A stretch of DNA of 64,000 nt from Norana najaformis (lineage: Eukaryota; Annelida; Clitellata; Crassiclitellata; Hormogastridae): the NCBI GenBank assembly GCA_964023275.1, contig OZ029917.1, forward strand, positions 30,952,005-31,016,004. Reading direction: 5' to 3'. The notes below the pieces were generated by a model. The model did no database searches. It saw only the letters and a list, made by a program, of their open reading frames with translations, and was not told where the DNA came from. Each line of letters opens with the position of its first letter. The stretch's first letter is position 1. The translations under genes and the position numbers were made by a program. Below, piece by piece: positions 29,618-40,812 of the stretch.

Positions 29618-31872
29618 TTACAATACAATACAATACAACTTATATTTATAACGCGCCTTACTAAAACAATGTCTTACTCAAAGGACGCGTTACAACATAA
29701 TAATTAGTTATAGTACTGAGAGAATAAATGAGTCTTAAGTTTTAATTTAAAATTATCTATTGAAGAGCATCTTCGAAGAGATTCAGGTAAAGAGTTCCAC
29801 TCAGCTGGACCAGCTATTTCAAACATTCTTTTACCAAACTGTAGATTAACTCTCCTGACTGCAAGGTCCCCTTTTGAAGCTGAACGCAATCTTCTTCTGG
29901 ACTCAGTGGAAGTACAAGGTTTAACTAGAGAGGACAGATAGGATGGGGCAGAGCCTGACATAATTTTGAACATAAATAGACAGATTTTGAAAGATATGCG
30001 GGCCTGAATGGGTAACCAATGAAGTTGTTGTAAAGAATGAGTAATGTGATCTCGAGGGCCAAGGCTTTTAACTAGGCGAGCTGCAGCATGAATAACAGAG
30101 GTAGGTGGTGAGAGAGTAGATTTAGGTAAAGCATAAAGCACTGAATTGCAATAATCAATTCTGGACAGTATAAGTAAAGGAACCAGGACATGAAGGCAAT
30201 GCTCATTAAGACAGCGTTTAACCTGATGTATCCGTCGTAGGTGGAAGAAACAGGCTCTAGATATGGAGCTAATATGGTGAGACATGGAAAGTTTGCTATC
30301 CAAAAAGACACCAAGGTCACGAACTACATTCGAGGGTAGTATGGAACAGGAATCATCTGTTTTCAGAAAGAGAGTCTGCAAATCTAAATCTGATCGGGAC
30401 CGACGATCGAACCAAATCAGTTCCGTCTTACTTGTGTTTAATTTCAGGCGCATGGAAGCACACCAGAATTGTATCTCATGGAAACAGGCAATAAGTTTAA
30501 TTTTTGAACTTTCAAGGTTAGAAGTGGAAAGTTTTATGTAAAGTTGGGTGTCATCAGCGTAAATATGGATAGAAATACCAAACTTAAGCGCAATCTTGGA
30601 GATATTGGAAGTGTATAGAACGAAAAGCAGTGGACCAAGAATGGAGCCTTGGGGGACACCAAAAATTAATTTAGTAGTCTTAGAGAATTTGCCACCAAAG
30701 TAAACATTTTGAGTCATAGAAGAGAGAAAAGAAGAGATCCAAAGAAGTGCAGATGATGAGATACCAAATTGTAACTGAAGGATCTGAAGCAAAATGGTGT
30801 GGTCAACGCAGTCAAATGCGGCACTAAAGTCGAGGAGGAGAAGAACTGCTATAAAACCAATGTCAAGGGCCGAGACAATATCATTGTAAACCTTAAGGAC
30901 AGCAGTTTCAGTAGAATGATATCGTCTAAATCCAGATTGGGTGAGAGGGAGTAGATCATGAGATTCAATAAAGTTAGAAAGCTGCCGATGAGCAAAACGT
31001 TCAACAAGCTTAGAAATATAAGACAGATTAGAGATTGGACGGTAGTTAGCAGGATCTGATTGGTCAAGTCTAGGTTTTTTTATACGTGGTCGGATAATGG
31101 CCTGCTTATGTTTATCAGGGAGCGTGGACTGAGAAAAGGAGGTACTAATCAGAAGGGTTTATATGGGTGCAAAGACTAAAGAAAGAGTTTTGAGGAGCCA
31201 AACAGGTGCAGAGTCGAGTTCACATTGTTTTATAGAAGAATCAGCGAGTAGTTTTTCTGCATCGGAAGAAGTAATTTCATCAAATGCAACAAAAGAGTGT
31301 AGTGGAGGTGGCAGATGTGAGAGATCAGGTGGAGGAGAGTCTTTTGTTGATTCGTGAATATTGGCAGTCTTTTCGTCGAAGAAATCCAGCAGTTCATCAG
31401 ATGTAAGGGAAGAAGATGATGAGTCGGTCGGAGGAGAAAGCAGTGAATGTAAGCTCTTCCAAAGAGTCTTACCATTAGTCGTAGCCTCATCAATACTACG
31501 GCGGTAGTAGCAGGAACACTTCTGTTGGAATAGACGACGTTGAAGACGAATCTGAATACGCCATTGTTCCTCTTTCAAAGTGTCAGATGGCGCTTTTAAG
31601 TAGATCCTCTCAAGTTTGCGAGTGAGCTTCTTTGAAGCAGAACAATCGCCATCAAACCAAGGACGGTTCATGTCTTTACGTATTGTTATTTTCCGAAGAG
31701 GAGCATGTTTGTTCAGCAATTGTGTCATGGTAGTATCGTACAGGGAAAAAAGCTGTTTAACCTCTATATTTGCAGCAGCTGATGTATCAGACCAATTGAA
31801 GAGATCTGATTTCCGTAGATCAGTTTCAAAAGCCGTATGATCGAAGTATTTGTACGATCGACATATGCATGA
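29618..31872 (-). mobile_element. L2/CR1-type LINE, 5'-truncated, nested in repeat F
   Basis: The coding strand is -. The 3' end is a short TTGTA repeat (ttgtattgtattgta) at 29618-29640. The 5' junction is near 31872. The endonuclease domain is missing. Both borders are set by comparison with the unoccupied copy of repeat F at 40.1 kb. Little or no target-site duplication is seen, at most a few bases (gcat), as is usual for this clade. Confidence 0.9.
29704..31866 (-). pseudogene. L2/CR1-type reverse transcriptase with a single in-frame stop
   Basis: One reading frame runs from the truncation point to the natural stop, broken only by TAA at 31161-31159. Motifs in order: NKHAPLRKITIRKDMNRPWF; RPRIKKPRLDQSDPANYRPI; SNLSYISKLVERFAHRQL; SGFRRYHSTETAVLKV; LLLDFSAAFDCVDHTILL (first catalytic Asp); GVPQGSILGPLLFVLYTSNI; IYADDTQLYIK (catalytic pair); and a C-terminal part with WLPIQARISFKICLFMFKIM, AEWNSLPESLR and FKLKLKTHLFSQYY. 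This is the standard layout of L2/CR1/Rex1-type elements. One stop in about 700 codons suggests a fairly recent insertion. Confidence 0.9.
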
Positions 31873-31939
31873 AGTTGCATAGGGATGCAGCGGTCATTAG
31901 GCTACTTGTACCGGAGCAGTGGCTACTGCACAATAGTCG

Positions 31940-32145
31940 TAATTGCAATCTCGAGATTTCTACAGCCCCCAACGAAAGATAAGTCGCGGGAACCAGATTA
32001 CTCACAGAGGCCCAGTCAAAACACATTCAATAGGCAGGCAGGGTCAGATTCGATTCCAGGTCAAGATTCGAAAGTGAGACATGCAGTCAGACGGCAACCG
32101 TGGATGTTTGGAACTGGAGCGGTAAGATGGATAAGGGGAAGAGCA
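31940..32145 (+). repeat. Repeat family A, copy 1
   Basis: The copy starts near ctcgagatttctaca and contains gcgggaaccagattactcac, cagtcaaaacacattcaata, a ttcgattccaggtcaagatt block and cagtcagacgg. Further copies lie at 38845-39050 (+), 40715-40812 (-) and 57785-57945 (-). In the 57.8-kb copy the block reads gggttcgattccaggtc, which fits a polymerase III B box, so a tRNA-derived SINE is possible. Confidence 0.75.
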
Positions 32146-34766
32146 GTGGGGTCGATCCTATGGGTGCCTCTGGGGCCCGGCAATATTTTGAGCCTGGGGG
32201 CCCGGCCATTACTTGGGCCCCGGCAATATTTTAGCTGTAAAATCGGTACAAGTCAGCTCTGGGCTGACAATTTTAGTTGTCAGTCTTCACTTTAAGACGG
32301 TAGTAATCAATGCCAGTCCGTAATTTCCAATTGTACCTCTCTATGTATTGCTGTCTATGCCTATCTTTGCTTAGGTAAACAAACGGACAGACAGAAAGAC
32401 AGATACATGAATATGTACTGCATCAGTACATACGTACTTTTAATGATATGCAGGTCGAGCAAGGGAACTGAGTCACAGGCAGCAGACATACTGCCTTTAA
32501 CTGAAGTACGCAGGTCGTTAGATGGCACAAAGATTTGACAGAACCCTAAAAAATTAATGGAACGCAGTTCAGACAACTCGCCCTCACCCATGGAGAACTA
32601 AATAATGGGGTCCATGCCTCACCTCACTGCCATCGCCATCTGGATGTCATCTTTGACCAGTCAGGCAGTGGGGATGTAAGCCGACCCGCTAATTTAGTTT
32701 CTTCAGCTACAAAACCATATACATGTACTGTATGTACATATGGTTTTGTAAATATAGGGTGGCTACAAATATATGCATATTCGTATAGTCGCCCTTTCTA
32801 ATTATAATCCCCACTCAGTCTCTGCATCGCTAGCCCAAGAAAGCTCCCTCTGTTAAATATATGAATATAGGATTTCGTTAATTTTGAACAAGTAAAATTT
32901 GGAAACATTGCGTTTGAATTTGCTGATACGAAAATAGATAAATTTGCTATAAAACGGAAACGACTAGATGACAGTACTGATGGTGAAATTGCACTTGTGG
33001 AGGTAGGCTCATCAGCTTTTCATCACTCTTTCAGTGTTGATGCAATGAGATGAAACTGAAAGCCAGTTACTTGGTTTTCCAAGGTTCATCTCCAGGTATA
33101 GAAAATTTTCATAAATTGAGTCAACTATCCATCTTATCTGCATAAATTTAGTGCCTTTGCGTCGGCTAAAGTACTGGATGCGAAGTACTGTGACGCAGGA
33201 ACGGCTAAACGCTGTCAGTGCACCATGTTAACGAAGACATTCTTGACAGGTTGGACGTAATGGATTAGCAGTTTGCTAAAAGAAGCACAGTCAGTGAGGA
33301 CATTTTCGGCAGTTTCAATGTTGAATAAATAATAACAATAATAATCTAAGAGCTTCTTTAGCGCCGCTGTAATAATGGCTCAAGGCATCAGTCAATGATC
33401 GCTGCTAGACAAAATCATTGTCCAAGCCAAATTCCATGGCGAGTCCGGGTCAAAAATCCAAGGTGAAGTCAATAAGTCACATAGACAGCCTACCCAGGAA
33501 ATGAGCAGAGGAAGGGGCGAGTTTTTAGTCGAGATCTGAAGGCCGAAACACAGTTTGCCTAGTTAATTGTGCTCAGATTGCGCTGCTTTAGCATTACTGA
33601 CTTGTTCATAACTGGTGTGTGCATTGACATTCCACTGTAAATACTGTAATATTAGTGACATTTCTCATTTTTTGTCTATCGAGATGTTGGGCTTTATGTC
33701 TGCCTGCATTAGGCCTACTTCATGAATCCCCCCCATGCCAGAGGGGTAGGATTTATGTCCCTGGAAACCAATAGGGGCTTCACACCCAGACCTCCATTAT
33801 AGGCTCAGACCCCCCAATGTTTATGAAGGATAAACGCCTCTGGGGAAGAGCACGGAATTTGTTGAAGTGAATAACCATCCTCCACGTGTTAACGAAAATT
33901 TTGTGTTAAGCTTCTTCATGTTACTTGTTTTCAAGTGTATGTGTCATTTTGCCCCTGTTAGTCCAAATGCTATATTTTTTCGTTATCACTGAAGTTGAGA
34001 GCTGGCAAGGATATAAAACATGTAGGTCAAACATGTCATAGCACTTTAAGCATTGAATGCTTCAGTGCCAGCACGTCCATGCTTGGAAACGTAACAAGTC
34101 ACGTTGGACGAGTGGAACCAAATGTTGTGAATAAATCAACATTCCAGGTTTTGTATTGCGGTCTCTTCCGCGGACCAATAAAATTTTGTTAAGCAATATT
34201 TTCATGATAAAGCAACACTTACGTTTAAAACAATTGATGTTGAAAAGTACTAAGCATCCTTTTTGTGTTAATCAATATTTCCTGTTGTTTTCAAATGTAA
34301 GCTCTACCATCTTAGCAGACTGGTCAGCTTGAAGCTGATGTGAATGTTGCCCAGTTTCCACTGACCGATTCTTTGATTTTTATGGTCCTGGGCAAGGGTG
34401 CAAGTACATTTATTAAAAACAAACAAAACTTCCAAATTAGAAATGAAACCAGGAAATGGGATTTTTCTTCTTGTTTATTGGTTGAAAAACAAAATGTAAC
34501 TGACACTGCAGCATTTTGATGTTCACCACAGAAATGAACTCACAATTAAAACATTTTTGCCTGCCATAGCTCTGTTTACATCATCTGGTGGAAATAAAAC
34601 CTAAAGGTTATTCTTTTCAAAAAGTAGGATTTTGTCCCACTGGTCCTTGTCAAAATAATGCAACCATCCTTGTTTTCAACATGACTACATTCTTAAAATT
34701 TCTTCTAGGAATCGGTTTCCTTGCTTGTTAAAATAAATTCAGTAAACAACATTCAATGGCAAAGAT
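32146..34766. other. Intergenic, no gene seen
   Basis: It contains a GC-rich local duplication (ggcccggcaatatttt at about 32175 and again near 32216) and a palindrome at 32708-32750. I see no conserved coding sequence. Confidence 0.5.
32708..32750. repeat. Palindrome with 13-bp perfect arms
   Basis: TACAAAACCATAT (32708-32720) and its complement ATATGGTTTTGTA (32738-32750) flank a 17-nt loop that is itself partly self-complementary (acat...atgt). Confidence 0.8.
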
Positions 34767-34772
34767 TTTATT
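34767..34772 (-). terminator. RPL29 poly(A) signal
   Basis: AATAAA on -, about 85 nt after the RPL29 stop. This short spacing is typical of ribosomal protein genes. Confidence 0.7.
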
Positions 34773-34857
34773 GAAGAACAGAATCAATTCATCTGTAACC
34801 GATGCCGTTAGAACTAGCCATGATGTGCGTAGTCTTTCAGTTTAGGAAGCAAGCTGT

Positions 34858-34953
34858 CTACTTGTCCTCATGTGTTGCAACAGCCTTAGGCTCAGGATGT
34901 CTCTTGTTGTGTTTCTTGGCAAACCTCATGTTACGAAGAAACTTTGGATCAAC
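34858..34953 (-). CDS. RPL29: RPL29 exon 3
   Basis: The acceptor is gctttag. The exon encodes VDPKFLRNMRFAKKHNKRHP then EPKAVATHEDK and TAG. VDPKFLRNMRFAKKHNK is identical to human eL29. Confidence 0.97.
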   Translation of the reverse strand, partial: VDPKFLRNMRFAKKHNKRHPEPKAVATHEDK

Positions 34954-37900
34954 CTAAAGCAAACAGTAATGCACCGTATTACAATTTCAATGACAAAAAT
35001 GCAAAAGATCTTATGTATGTTTCATAACTTTCTTGTGCACTGCTGCCAAAATTTCGTGTGTTTTACAGTTCATTCATAATTTGCTTACCTTTGAATTAAA
35101 CGCATTTTGACCTCTTTCATACCTTTGTGGAATATTAATTGCCAGCTACACTGAACCTAACGAAAACTAATGCAACATGAGGCCAAACACTACCATTCAG
35201 ATTTGGCAACACTAGAATGAAAAGAACTGTTGAAAGCCCATAAACTATTACAGAAGATGGTGACAAATGCCAAATTCCTTGTCTGACAAGTACCATTCAA
35301 CACCACAAGAGAATGACCTTAACTAAGCCACTTCCTAGAACTGATAAACATGTACATGAGCAACTGTTTAATTGTTTATTATGCAAATTAGAAAGGAAAC
35401 AAATGCCCAAAATCAAGACTAGAATTGAACAGTGCCTACATATTTAAAAAAACTTCCAGTATGAAATAGTAACCCAATTTTATTGAAGAAATTACTAATT
35501 TCTTAAGTGTTTACCAGCAGCCAATTACTTTATATATAATTTTATATTTCCAGATATGAATGAACCTAAACAGCATCTCATTTATGTAAAAAAATCACTC
35601 ATGCAGTGCAAATGTGTGACTGGTGTCTAGGGATCATCTGTAAAAGACAAACAGGAGAGAGGAAGGGGTCACCCAAATAGAGACAATGGGAGGTTTAAGG
35701 CCAAAGCAGACATCCACATCTAAATTTCATACAAATAGCTACTTCAATACAGCCTGTGCTGTACACATTAATTTAAATCAGACAGCAGCCTGCAATGTGC
35801 TGATCTCAGTGGAGCCCCTTTGCTGGATGTGGCAGCATGAAAACACCCCTTCCTGCAGCATTATTAGCTATGCACAATCAACAAGATAGCCTAATCAAGG
35901 CCTTACTATGGAGTGTGGATGTCAAACAAGGTGGTGAGGTAATGCCAAAAGCGGACAGATAATAATGATTAGAAACTTCTAATGTGCTAGTGTCTAATGC
36001 ACAAGACATCGACCGACGGCGCACCAAAGCCAAGCCACAATCAGGTCAATATCCAGAAGGTCAGTCCACAGGACAGGGAAGCAGCCTACGGTGGATAAGC
36101 AATACGAAAATGTAAGTTTTAAGTTGAGAACGAAATGACAAAAGTGATGGAGAAGAACAAACAGACACAGGGAGGGAGGGAGGGAATGTAGACAAGGGAA
36201 GGGAGGGGTACAAACTATGTCACTTTTGCAGATATCCTTTATGAACAAAATTGCAGCAAGAGTTTGACTTGTGGTTAATGGTCAACTTCATGCAACCCCA
36301 GCTGTTCCATTTTGTTATTTACAAACTAGCATGTTTGACAGATCATATATTTTACAGTTCCTAAAACAAGATAACAAAATGAAGATATCTAGCAAGTTCC
36401 ATGTCTGAACTGGAAGAGCTACTGAAATACTGTGCCTGTAAAGCAAACAATTCAGTGAATATAAGCCACGTTTACCACACATCGGGCAAAAATTATCAAA
36501 CTAAGATGGTAAGGTGTGGACCAGTGGTCGAGTTGACACATAACGACCCAGTTTCAGGATCATCCATCTGCTACAGCCTACCACCTGGCATCCATAACCA
36601 TCAGCAGTTAATCAATTTAGAATAGAACTTAAAACTACAATGTTTCTTCATGCATATCCAAGTGCCTGAGTGAGTCCATGACAGCCTAGGTTACAAGGGC
36701 TGTGAAACTAAAATGCCTAAATTATAATAAATCATTACAAATGAATACATACCCCTTTCAGTGACGGGTAACGGTGTGCCTTTGGTCTCTTGATGCCATT
36801 CCTGTGTTGCTTCTTATCTAAGCAAAATTACACAAACAATACTTTAAAATATTAAAAAATTGTTCTAATAACAACTATTACAAACATATTATTTGCCAAA
36901 TGATTTTTAAAAAGTTGTTTGTATAATCCTCAATAAACAGCCGCTTGTGATCACCCTCCTAATAAACAATGTAGCCACCCCAGACTGTGAAAAAAAGTGA
37001 AGTGCTGCAAGCTACTTGAAGGACGTGTGATAAATAAGTGCATAATCCACAAAATGGTTCCTATCACATGTGCAGCACCATAAAAACTATTCATGAATGT
37101 CGAATTGCGCTTCTGAGTGTCAGATTACCAAGCTGACCGTCTTTTCAGTCCTTTCAAAAGAAATCACTACAACTGTGAGGTTGTTTCATTTCTTTTTTGT
37201 GTGTTTGAAGAGTTCCTTACAATATTTACATAATTATTTGTGCCATGTCACGAAAAGACATTGTAAATATTGGAGATATATTCAGCAACTCACAGCTGAA
37301 CGAGGAGGAGAGAATAATTTAAAAACTGTCTTGTAGGTGGCCATATTGTTTATAAATATGGCAATCGCAAGTGGCTGTTTGTCAATGATTACCCAATGTT
37401 TAATAGGTCGAAAATTAAAAACACACAATGACTTATCAGTTGTAGAGATGATTTTCCTCAAACTGATTAAATTTTGAATGTAGGAGCTAGTCTTGCAAGA
37501 CCAAAACATCATTATGGACTTGAGATAATAACAGAACAGCTCCATTATTTTGGCATACATTATCCCCCCAAATTCTGACATCTGTTTTGACAGACTGGGT
37601 CTACAAGTATGCAACACGTTAAGCCAAAACAGGGTAGTCAGAAACAAACTTTAGTAAAAAGCTGTTTAAAAAATTGTATTGTTAACTTCGATGATTTTTA
37701 TAACAACCTTATGATTCTGCTTCATACATTTTTTAAAAAGAAACAACAGAATAATTTCAAATAAATGTATTCCTTCAAGTAATTTTTTTAATTTATCCTG
37801 AAGTTGTAAAGATTACGTAAAAAGCCATACACTACATAACAGAATACATGATTCCGTATCACACACCATTGTGATGTTACCTGTATATGCAAAGGTGCAA

Positions 37901-38208
37901 TGGATTTAAGAAAGCACTCATGTTTGAGCTTTTGCCTCAGTGTTTTGCACAGTGCACCTCTGATTTGTGTTCAAATAACACATCACAGAATTAGGCTGCA
38001 CTTGTCAAGAGCCAATTTTCCACAACCGATTAGCGGCTTGTCCACCAAGCAAACTTTTCTATATTGGTTCAAACTTAACAGAGCGAGACTACAGAATAAC
38101 CAAGGCTAAAGCTACAACTGTCATGCCATTGTTTTTAAAATCAAGTTCAAAAAGGAAGTGTCAATACAAACTCTGATTGTGATTTGTGTGGTTCTTGGAC
38201 TTTGCCAT
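34858..38208 (-). CDS. RPL29: 60S ribosomal protein L29 (eL29), 3 coding exons, 65 aa
   Basis: Small basic protein of the large ribosomal subunit. Exons in transcript order: 38208-38172 (MAKSKNHTNHNQ plus one base), 36817-36753 (KKQHRNGIKRPKAHRYPSLK and a Gly after the split Asn), 34953-34858 (VDPKFLRNMRFAKKHNKRHP and EPKAVATHEDK, then TAG). 37+65+96 nt give 65 codons plus stop, and the phases agree. All donors and acceptors are GT-AG. Human eL29 has the same first 56 or so residues followed by a long Lys/Ala-rich tail; invertebrate forms lack that tail, as here. An acceptor-like ttgattag about 20 nt before the ATG suggests a non-coding first exon further upstream, expected for a ribosomal protein gene. 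Confidence 0.97.
35985..36255 (-). mobile_element. L2-like LINE 3' end (copy 2)
   Basis: It matches copy 1 at 25126-25410 over ctaatgcacaagacatcgac, caaagccaagccacaatcag, atccagaag and acggtggataagc. It lies in RPL29 intron 2 on the same strand as RPL29. A GGGA microsatellite interrupts it near 36170. Confidence 0.65.
36753..36817 (-). CDS. RPL29: RPL29 exon 2
   Basis: The acceptor is ttttgcttag and the donor GTATGT. Two bases complete the split Asn, then KKQHRNGIKRPKAHRYPSLK and Gly follow. It corresponds to the RKWHRNGIKKP segment of human eL29. Confidence 0.96.
38172..38208 (-). CDS. RPL29: RPL29 exon 1 (coding part)
   Basis: ATG at 38208. The exon encodes MAKSKNHTNHNQ plus one base; the donor is GTTTGT. 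MAKSKNHT is the invariant N-terminus of eL29. Confidence 0.96.
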
Positions 38209-38844
38209 TGTTTCTCAAGTCGACACTCTAATCAATTCAAAAAAGTCAAACGGTTAAACTGCTGTTACTTAGAACTGCTTTATTATAGGCCCTTAATCTG
38301 AAGGAAATGATGAAATCCCTCCACTCAAGTGTTTAGGAAAGAATAATCAACTAATTAATTAAAATAAGTTAGTTTTCTTTTTAATTTAAAGCTTAAATAA
38401 AAATCAAACTAGCAGAAAACAAATTTTATATGTATTTCTTCGCATGCATGCGACACAGCCACATCAACAGTATAATGGTGAACACATAATTATAAATGAA
38501 AGCACTTAAACAAGAATTGGCACCATATAAACGATTATGTAAAATATCCGAAGTTTACATGCACAAGTTTAGTAAAATAATAAGCAGATGTTGCACGATT
38601 AGAGTCGGAATAAATACTTTTCAACTGCTACTCCACCAAACGAACCGGAAACCTATAAAAAAAGGAAGTTACAAACCTAAAATTTCTCACAAGTCCATGA
38701 TAAAACTAGTTAAGGTGCGAAGGTCAAATTCAGCCGCTTACGGTTTACCCAATGACTAGACCTGGAACGCTATCGGTTTTTCAAATCGGTTTACGTTTTT
38801 TATGAAAGTCGATTTGATTTCGGTTTCATAATCTGTCGTAATCG

Positions 38845-39050
38845 TCGTAAACTCGATATTTCTACACCGCCCAATGAAAGCTAAGTCCCGGGAACCAGCT
38901 TATTCACAGGCGTTCAGTCAAAACAAAATCGATAGGCAAGAAGGGTTCGGTTCCAGGTCGCGATCCAACAGTCAAGCAGTCAGTCAGACGGGTACGGTGT
39001 TTGGAATTGCATCTGGGGATAGATAAGGATAAGAAGAGGTTATATTTTTA
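38845..39050 (+). repeat. Repeat family A, copy 2
   Basis: Starts near actcgatatttctacacc. It shares gggaaccagcttattcacag, cagtcaaaacaaaatcgata and gggttcggttccaggtcg with the other copies and ends where the first E repeat begins. Confidence 0.75.
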
Positions 39051-39051
39051 T

Positions 39052-39227
39052 AAATTTAAATCTCGGGATAGCAGGGTCCGCACAAATGGACCTTATATGG
39101 CGCGCCGCCTATTCAAACGGACAGCGGTGGTGAAGGATCTCATCCTATTACTTGATTGAAAAATGAGCAGGGTCGAGGCCATGCGGTCGCAATAGAAAGA
39201 ATATAACCCTACATTTACATTTACATC
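39052..39227 (+). repeat. Repeat family E, copy 1 (SINE-like)
   Basis: Matches the copy at 39361-39526 over tttaaatctcggg, attcaaacgg, acagcggtggtgaaggatct and ggccatgcggtcgc, and ends in the same tail, acatttacatttacat. Confidence 0.8.
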
Positions 39228-39279
39228 AGCTTCAAACTAACACTTCTTATGTAAAGAGTGTGGGCAAATCTAGTTAGGT

Positions 39280-39527
39280 ACATCGGTAAGTGCGTACGCC
39301 AGGAAGTCTCTGTAAGCGAGGATCCCAGATTCGCGTCCCGGTAGTGGCTTATTTCAGAGATTTAAATCTCGGGCTAGTACGGTCCGTGCACGGGGACCTT
39401 AAATGGCGTGGCGCCCATTCAAACGGGCAGCGGTGGTGAAGGATCTCACCCAATAAATTCATTGCAAAATGAGTAGAGGCGAAGCCATACGGTCGCTATC
39501 TAAAACCTATACATTTACATTTACATC
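39280..39527 (+). repeat. Repeat family E, copy 2 (tRNA-like head, ATTTAC tail)
   Basis: The body (39361-39526) is clearly homologous to copy 1. The head at 39280-39360 contains cagattcgcgtcccggtagt, reminiscent of a tRNA B box and T-arm. With the short repeated tail acatttacatttacat this fits a tRNA-derived SINE. The two copies lie head to tail about 130 bp apart. Confidence 0.65.
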
Positions 39528-39547
39528 TGCCATCTTACTTATCATCC

Positions 39548-39853
39548 ATGGTTGCAACTTGTAGCTCTGTTAAAGCCCGGTCCTCTCTCCGATCTGCTTC
39601 TCCTGGAAAATATGTTGTTCCTGGCACACGTCTTGTTTTAGGCCGGCGTTCATTTCTGTGGTTGGTCACTCCATCTGGAGGTCTCTATTCTCACATTTGC
39701 AAATCTCTTACTACTGTCTTCCGCTCTAAGCTGAAAACTTACCTCTTTCAGCCTGTTTATGTTTCTTTATGTTTGCTGTTTCCCGGCTTCATTGTGCACT
39801 TCTGAACTTCGTAAGGATGGCATTATTAATTTATAGTTGTATTGTATTGTATT
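39548..39853 (+). mobile_element. L2/CR1-type LINE 3' end with TTGTA tail
   Basis: On + it encodes VKARSSLRSASPGKYVVPG, LVLGRRSFLW and FRSKLKTYLFQ, the C-terminus of an L2/CR1-type reverse transcriptase. It ends in ttgtattgtattgtatt, the same tail as the LINE at 29.6-31.9 kb. Confidence 0.75.
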
Positions 39854-40086
39854 AGCGTATTCACAAACTGATCCTAAATGTAGCGAGCATCAAAAGGAGT
39901 ATAAACCATAGAGATTATGCCATTCCATCGAGTCCTCCATGTCAATCTAAACTTAGGCTACGGATATGATTTATCGTGCAACGCATTCCGAACTCGAGAT
40001 TTCTCTGTCGAAGTGGAAAGAATAAGAGCCTGACAACGTACCATATATGTTGTATGGCAAAGGCCATTGGTAGGTCCTTGGAGCTC

Positions 40087-40219
40087 GTGCAGTAGTTACT
40101 GCTCCGGTACCATCAACGACCGCTGCACCGCTATTTTGCTTAAAGCAATGAATCAAAATTATTTCAGACCACCCCGCAGTTAGTCTGAGAGTTCAACGGT
40201 TTCAAATCTAGCCAAACAC
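40087..40219 (-). repeat. Repeat F, uninterrupted copy
   Basis: The reverse complement of this segment matches 29538-29617 joined to 31873-31931. It shows repeat F without the LINE. Confidence 0.8.
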
Positions 40220-40714
40220 CACATCTGTTCTGAAGTCAATTCTCTTGCTTAAAATAGTATACCTGAACGTATACAGTACGAAGCCCTGTCACATACAACA
40301 CACTCCAAACTTCCCAACCCTCCTATCTTCGTTAAATTTACAATTCAACTTCTTCGCTAAACGTTCATCTTCTGCCCTAACATTTATCTGTTCTTCCATC
40401 ACCACAATCATAAACTCTAGAAATCTCTCCATAGCCCTAGCTATGGAAAGATTTATCTCCGTCGGTCTGCAAAACCTCCCCAGAATTACGACAGTTATCT
40501 GACTTATCCTACGAACTCACCAGCATTGCGCCTCTTGCAATCTCTATGTCTTTCACTCAGAACTGAAAACATTTCTCAATCTTCCGCAAATCCTATCCTG
40601 ATCCATCCTTTTAACCTGACCTCTTTCACCTCTCAAATTCTGAACACTATCCACCATAACCACCTGACTGTCTTCTTATCCGACTCTTTGACCTTAATCT
40701 GGAACCAAATCGGA

Positions 40715-40812
40715 CTACATGCCTATCGATTTTGTTTTGACTGAGCACCTGTGAATAAACTGGGTCGCGCAACATTGCTTGTGGTTGGAAGCTGTAGAAA
40801 TCTCGAAAATAA
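40715..40812 (-). repeat. Repeat family A, copy 3 (partial)
   Basis: On - it has cgagatttctacagc, ttattcacaggtgctcagtc and aaaacaaaatcgataggc, then ends before the B-box-like part. A further A-like start (actcgagatttct, near 39992) points the other way. Confidence 0.65.

Larger units (their letters stand above)
29538..31931. repeat. Repeat F, copy split by a LINE
   Basis: The left part (29538-29617) and right part (about 31873-31931) match the reverse complement of one continuous segment, 40219-40087. Shared landmarks are tttggctagatttgaa, gactaac, ctctgaaat, gcagcggtc and taccggagcagt. The class of F is unknown. Confidence 0.8.

Noticed and set aside
35686-35889. 67-codon open frame on + in RPL29 intron 2
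   Set aside because: No homology; it is antisense to the host transcript and a random open frame.
36490-36620. tRNA-derived SINE suggested by agtggtcgagttgac
   Set aside because: It has only a weak A-box resemblance, with no B box, tail or second copy.
34954-38171. snoRNA genes in the RPL29 introns
   Set aside because: I looked for C/D box pairs on -. The only near match (about 36530-36600) has an imperfect C box and no terminal stem. H/ACA RNAs cannot be excluded by eye.
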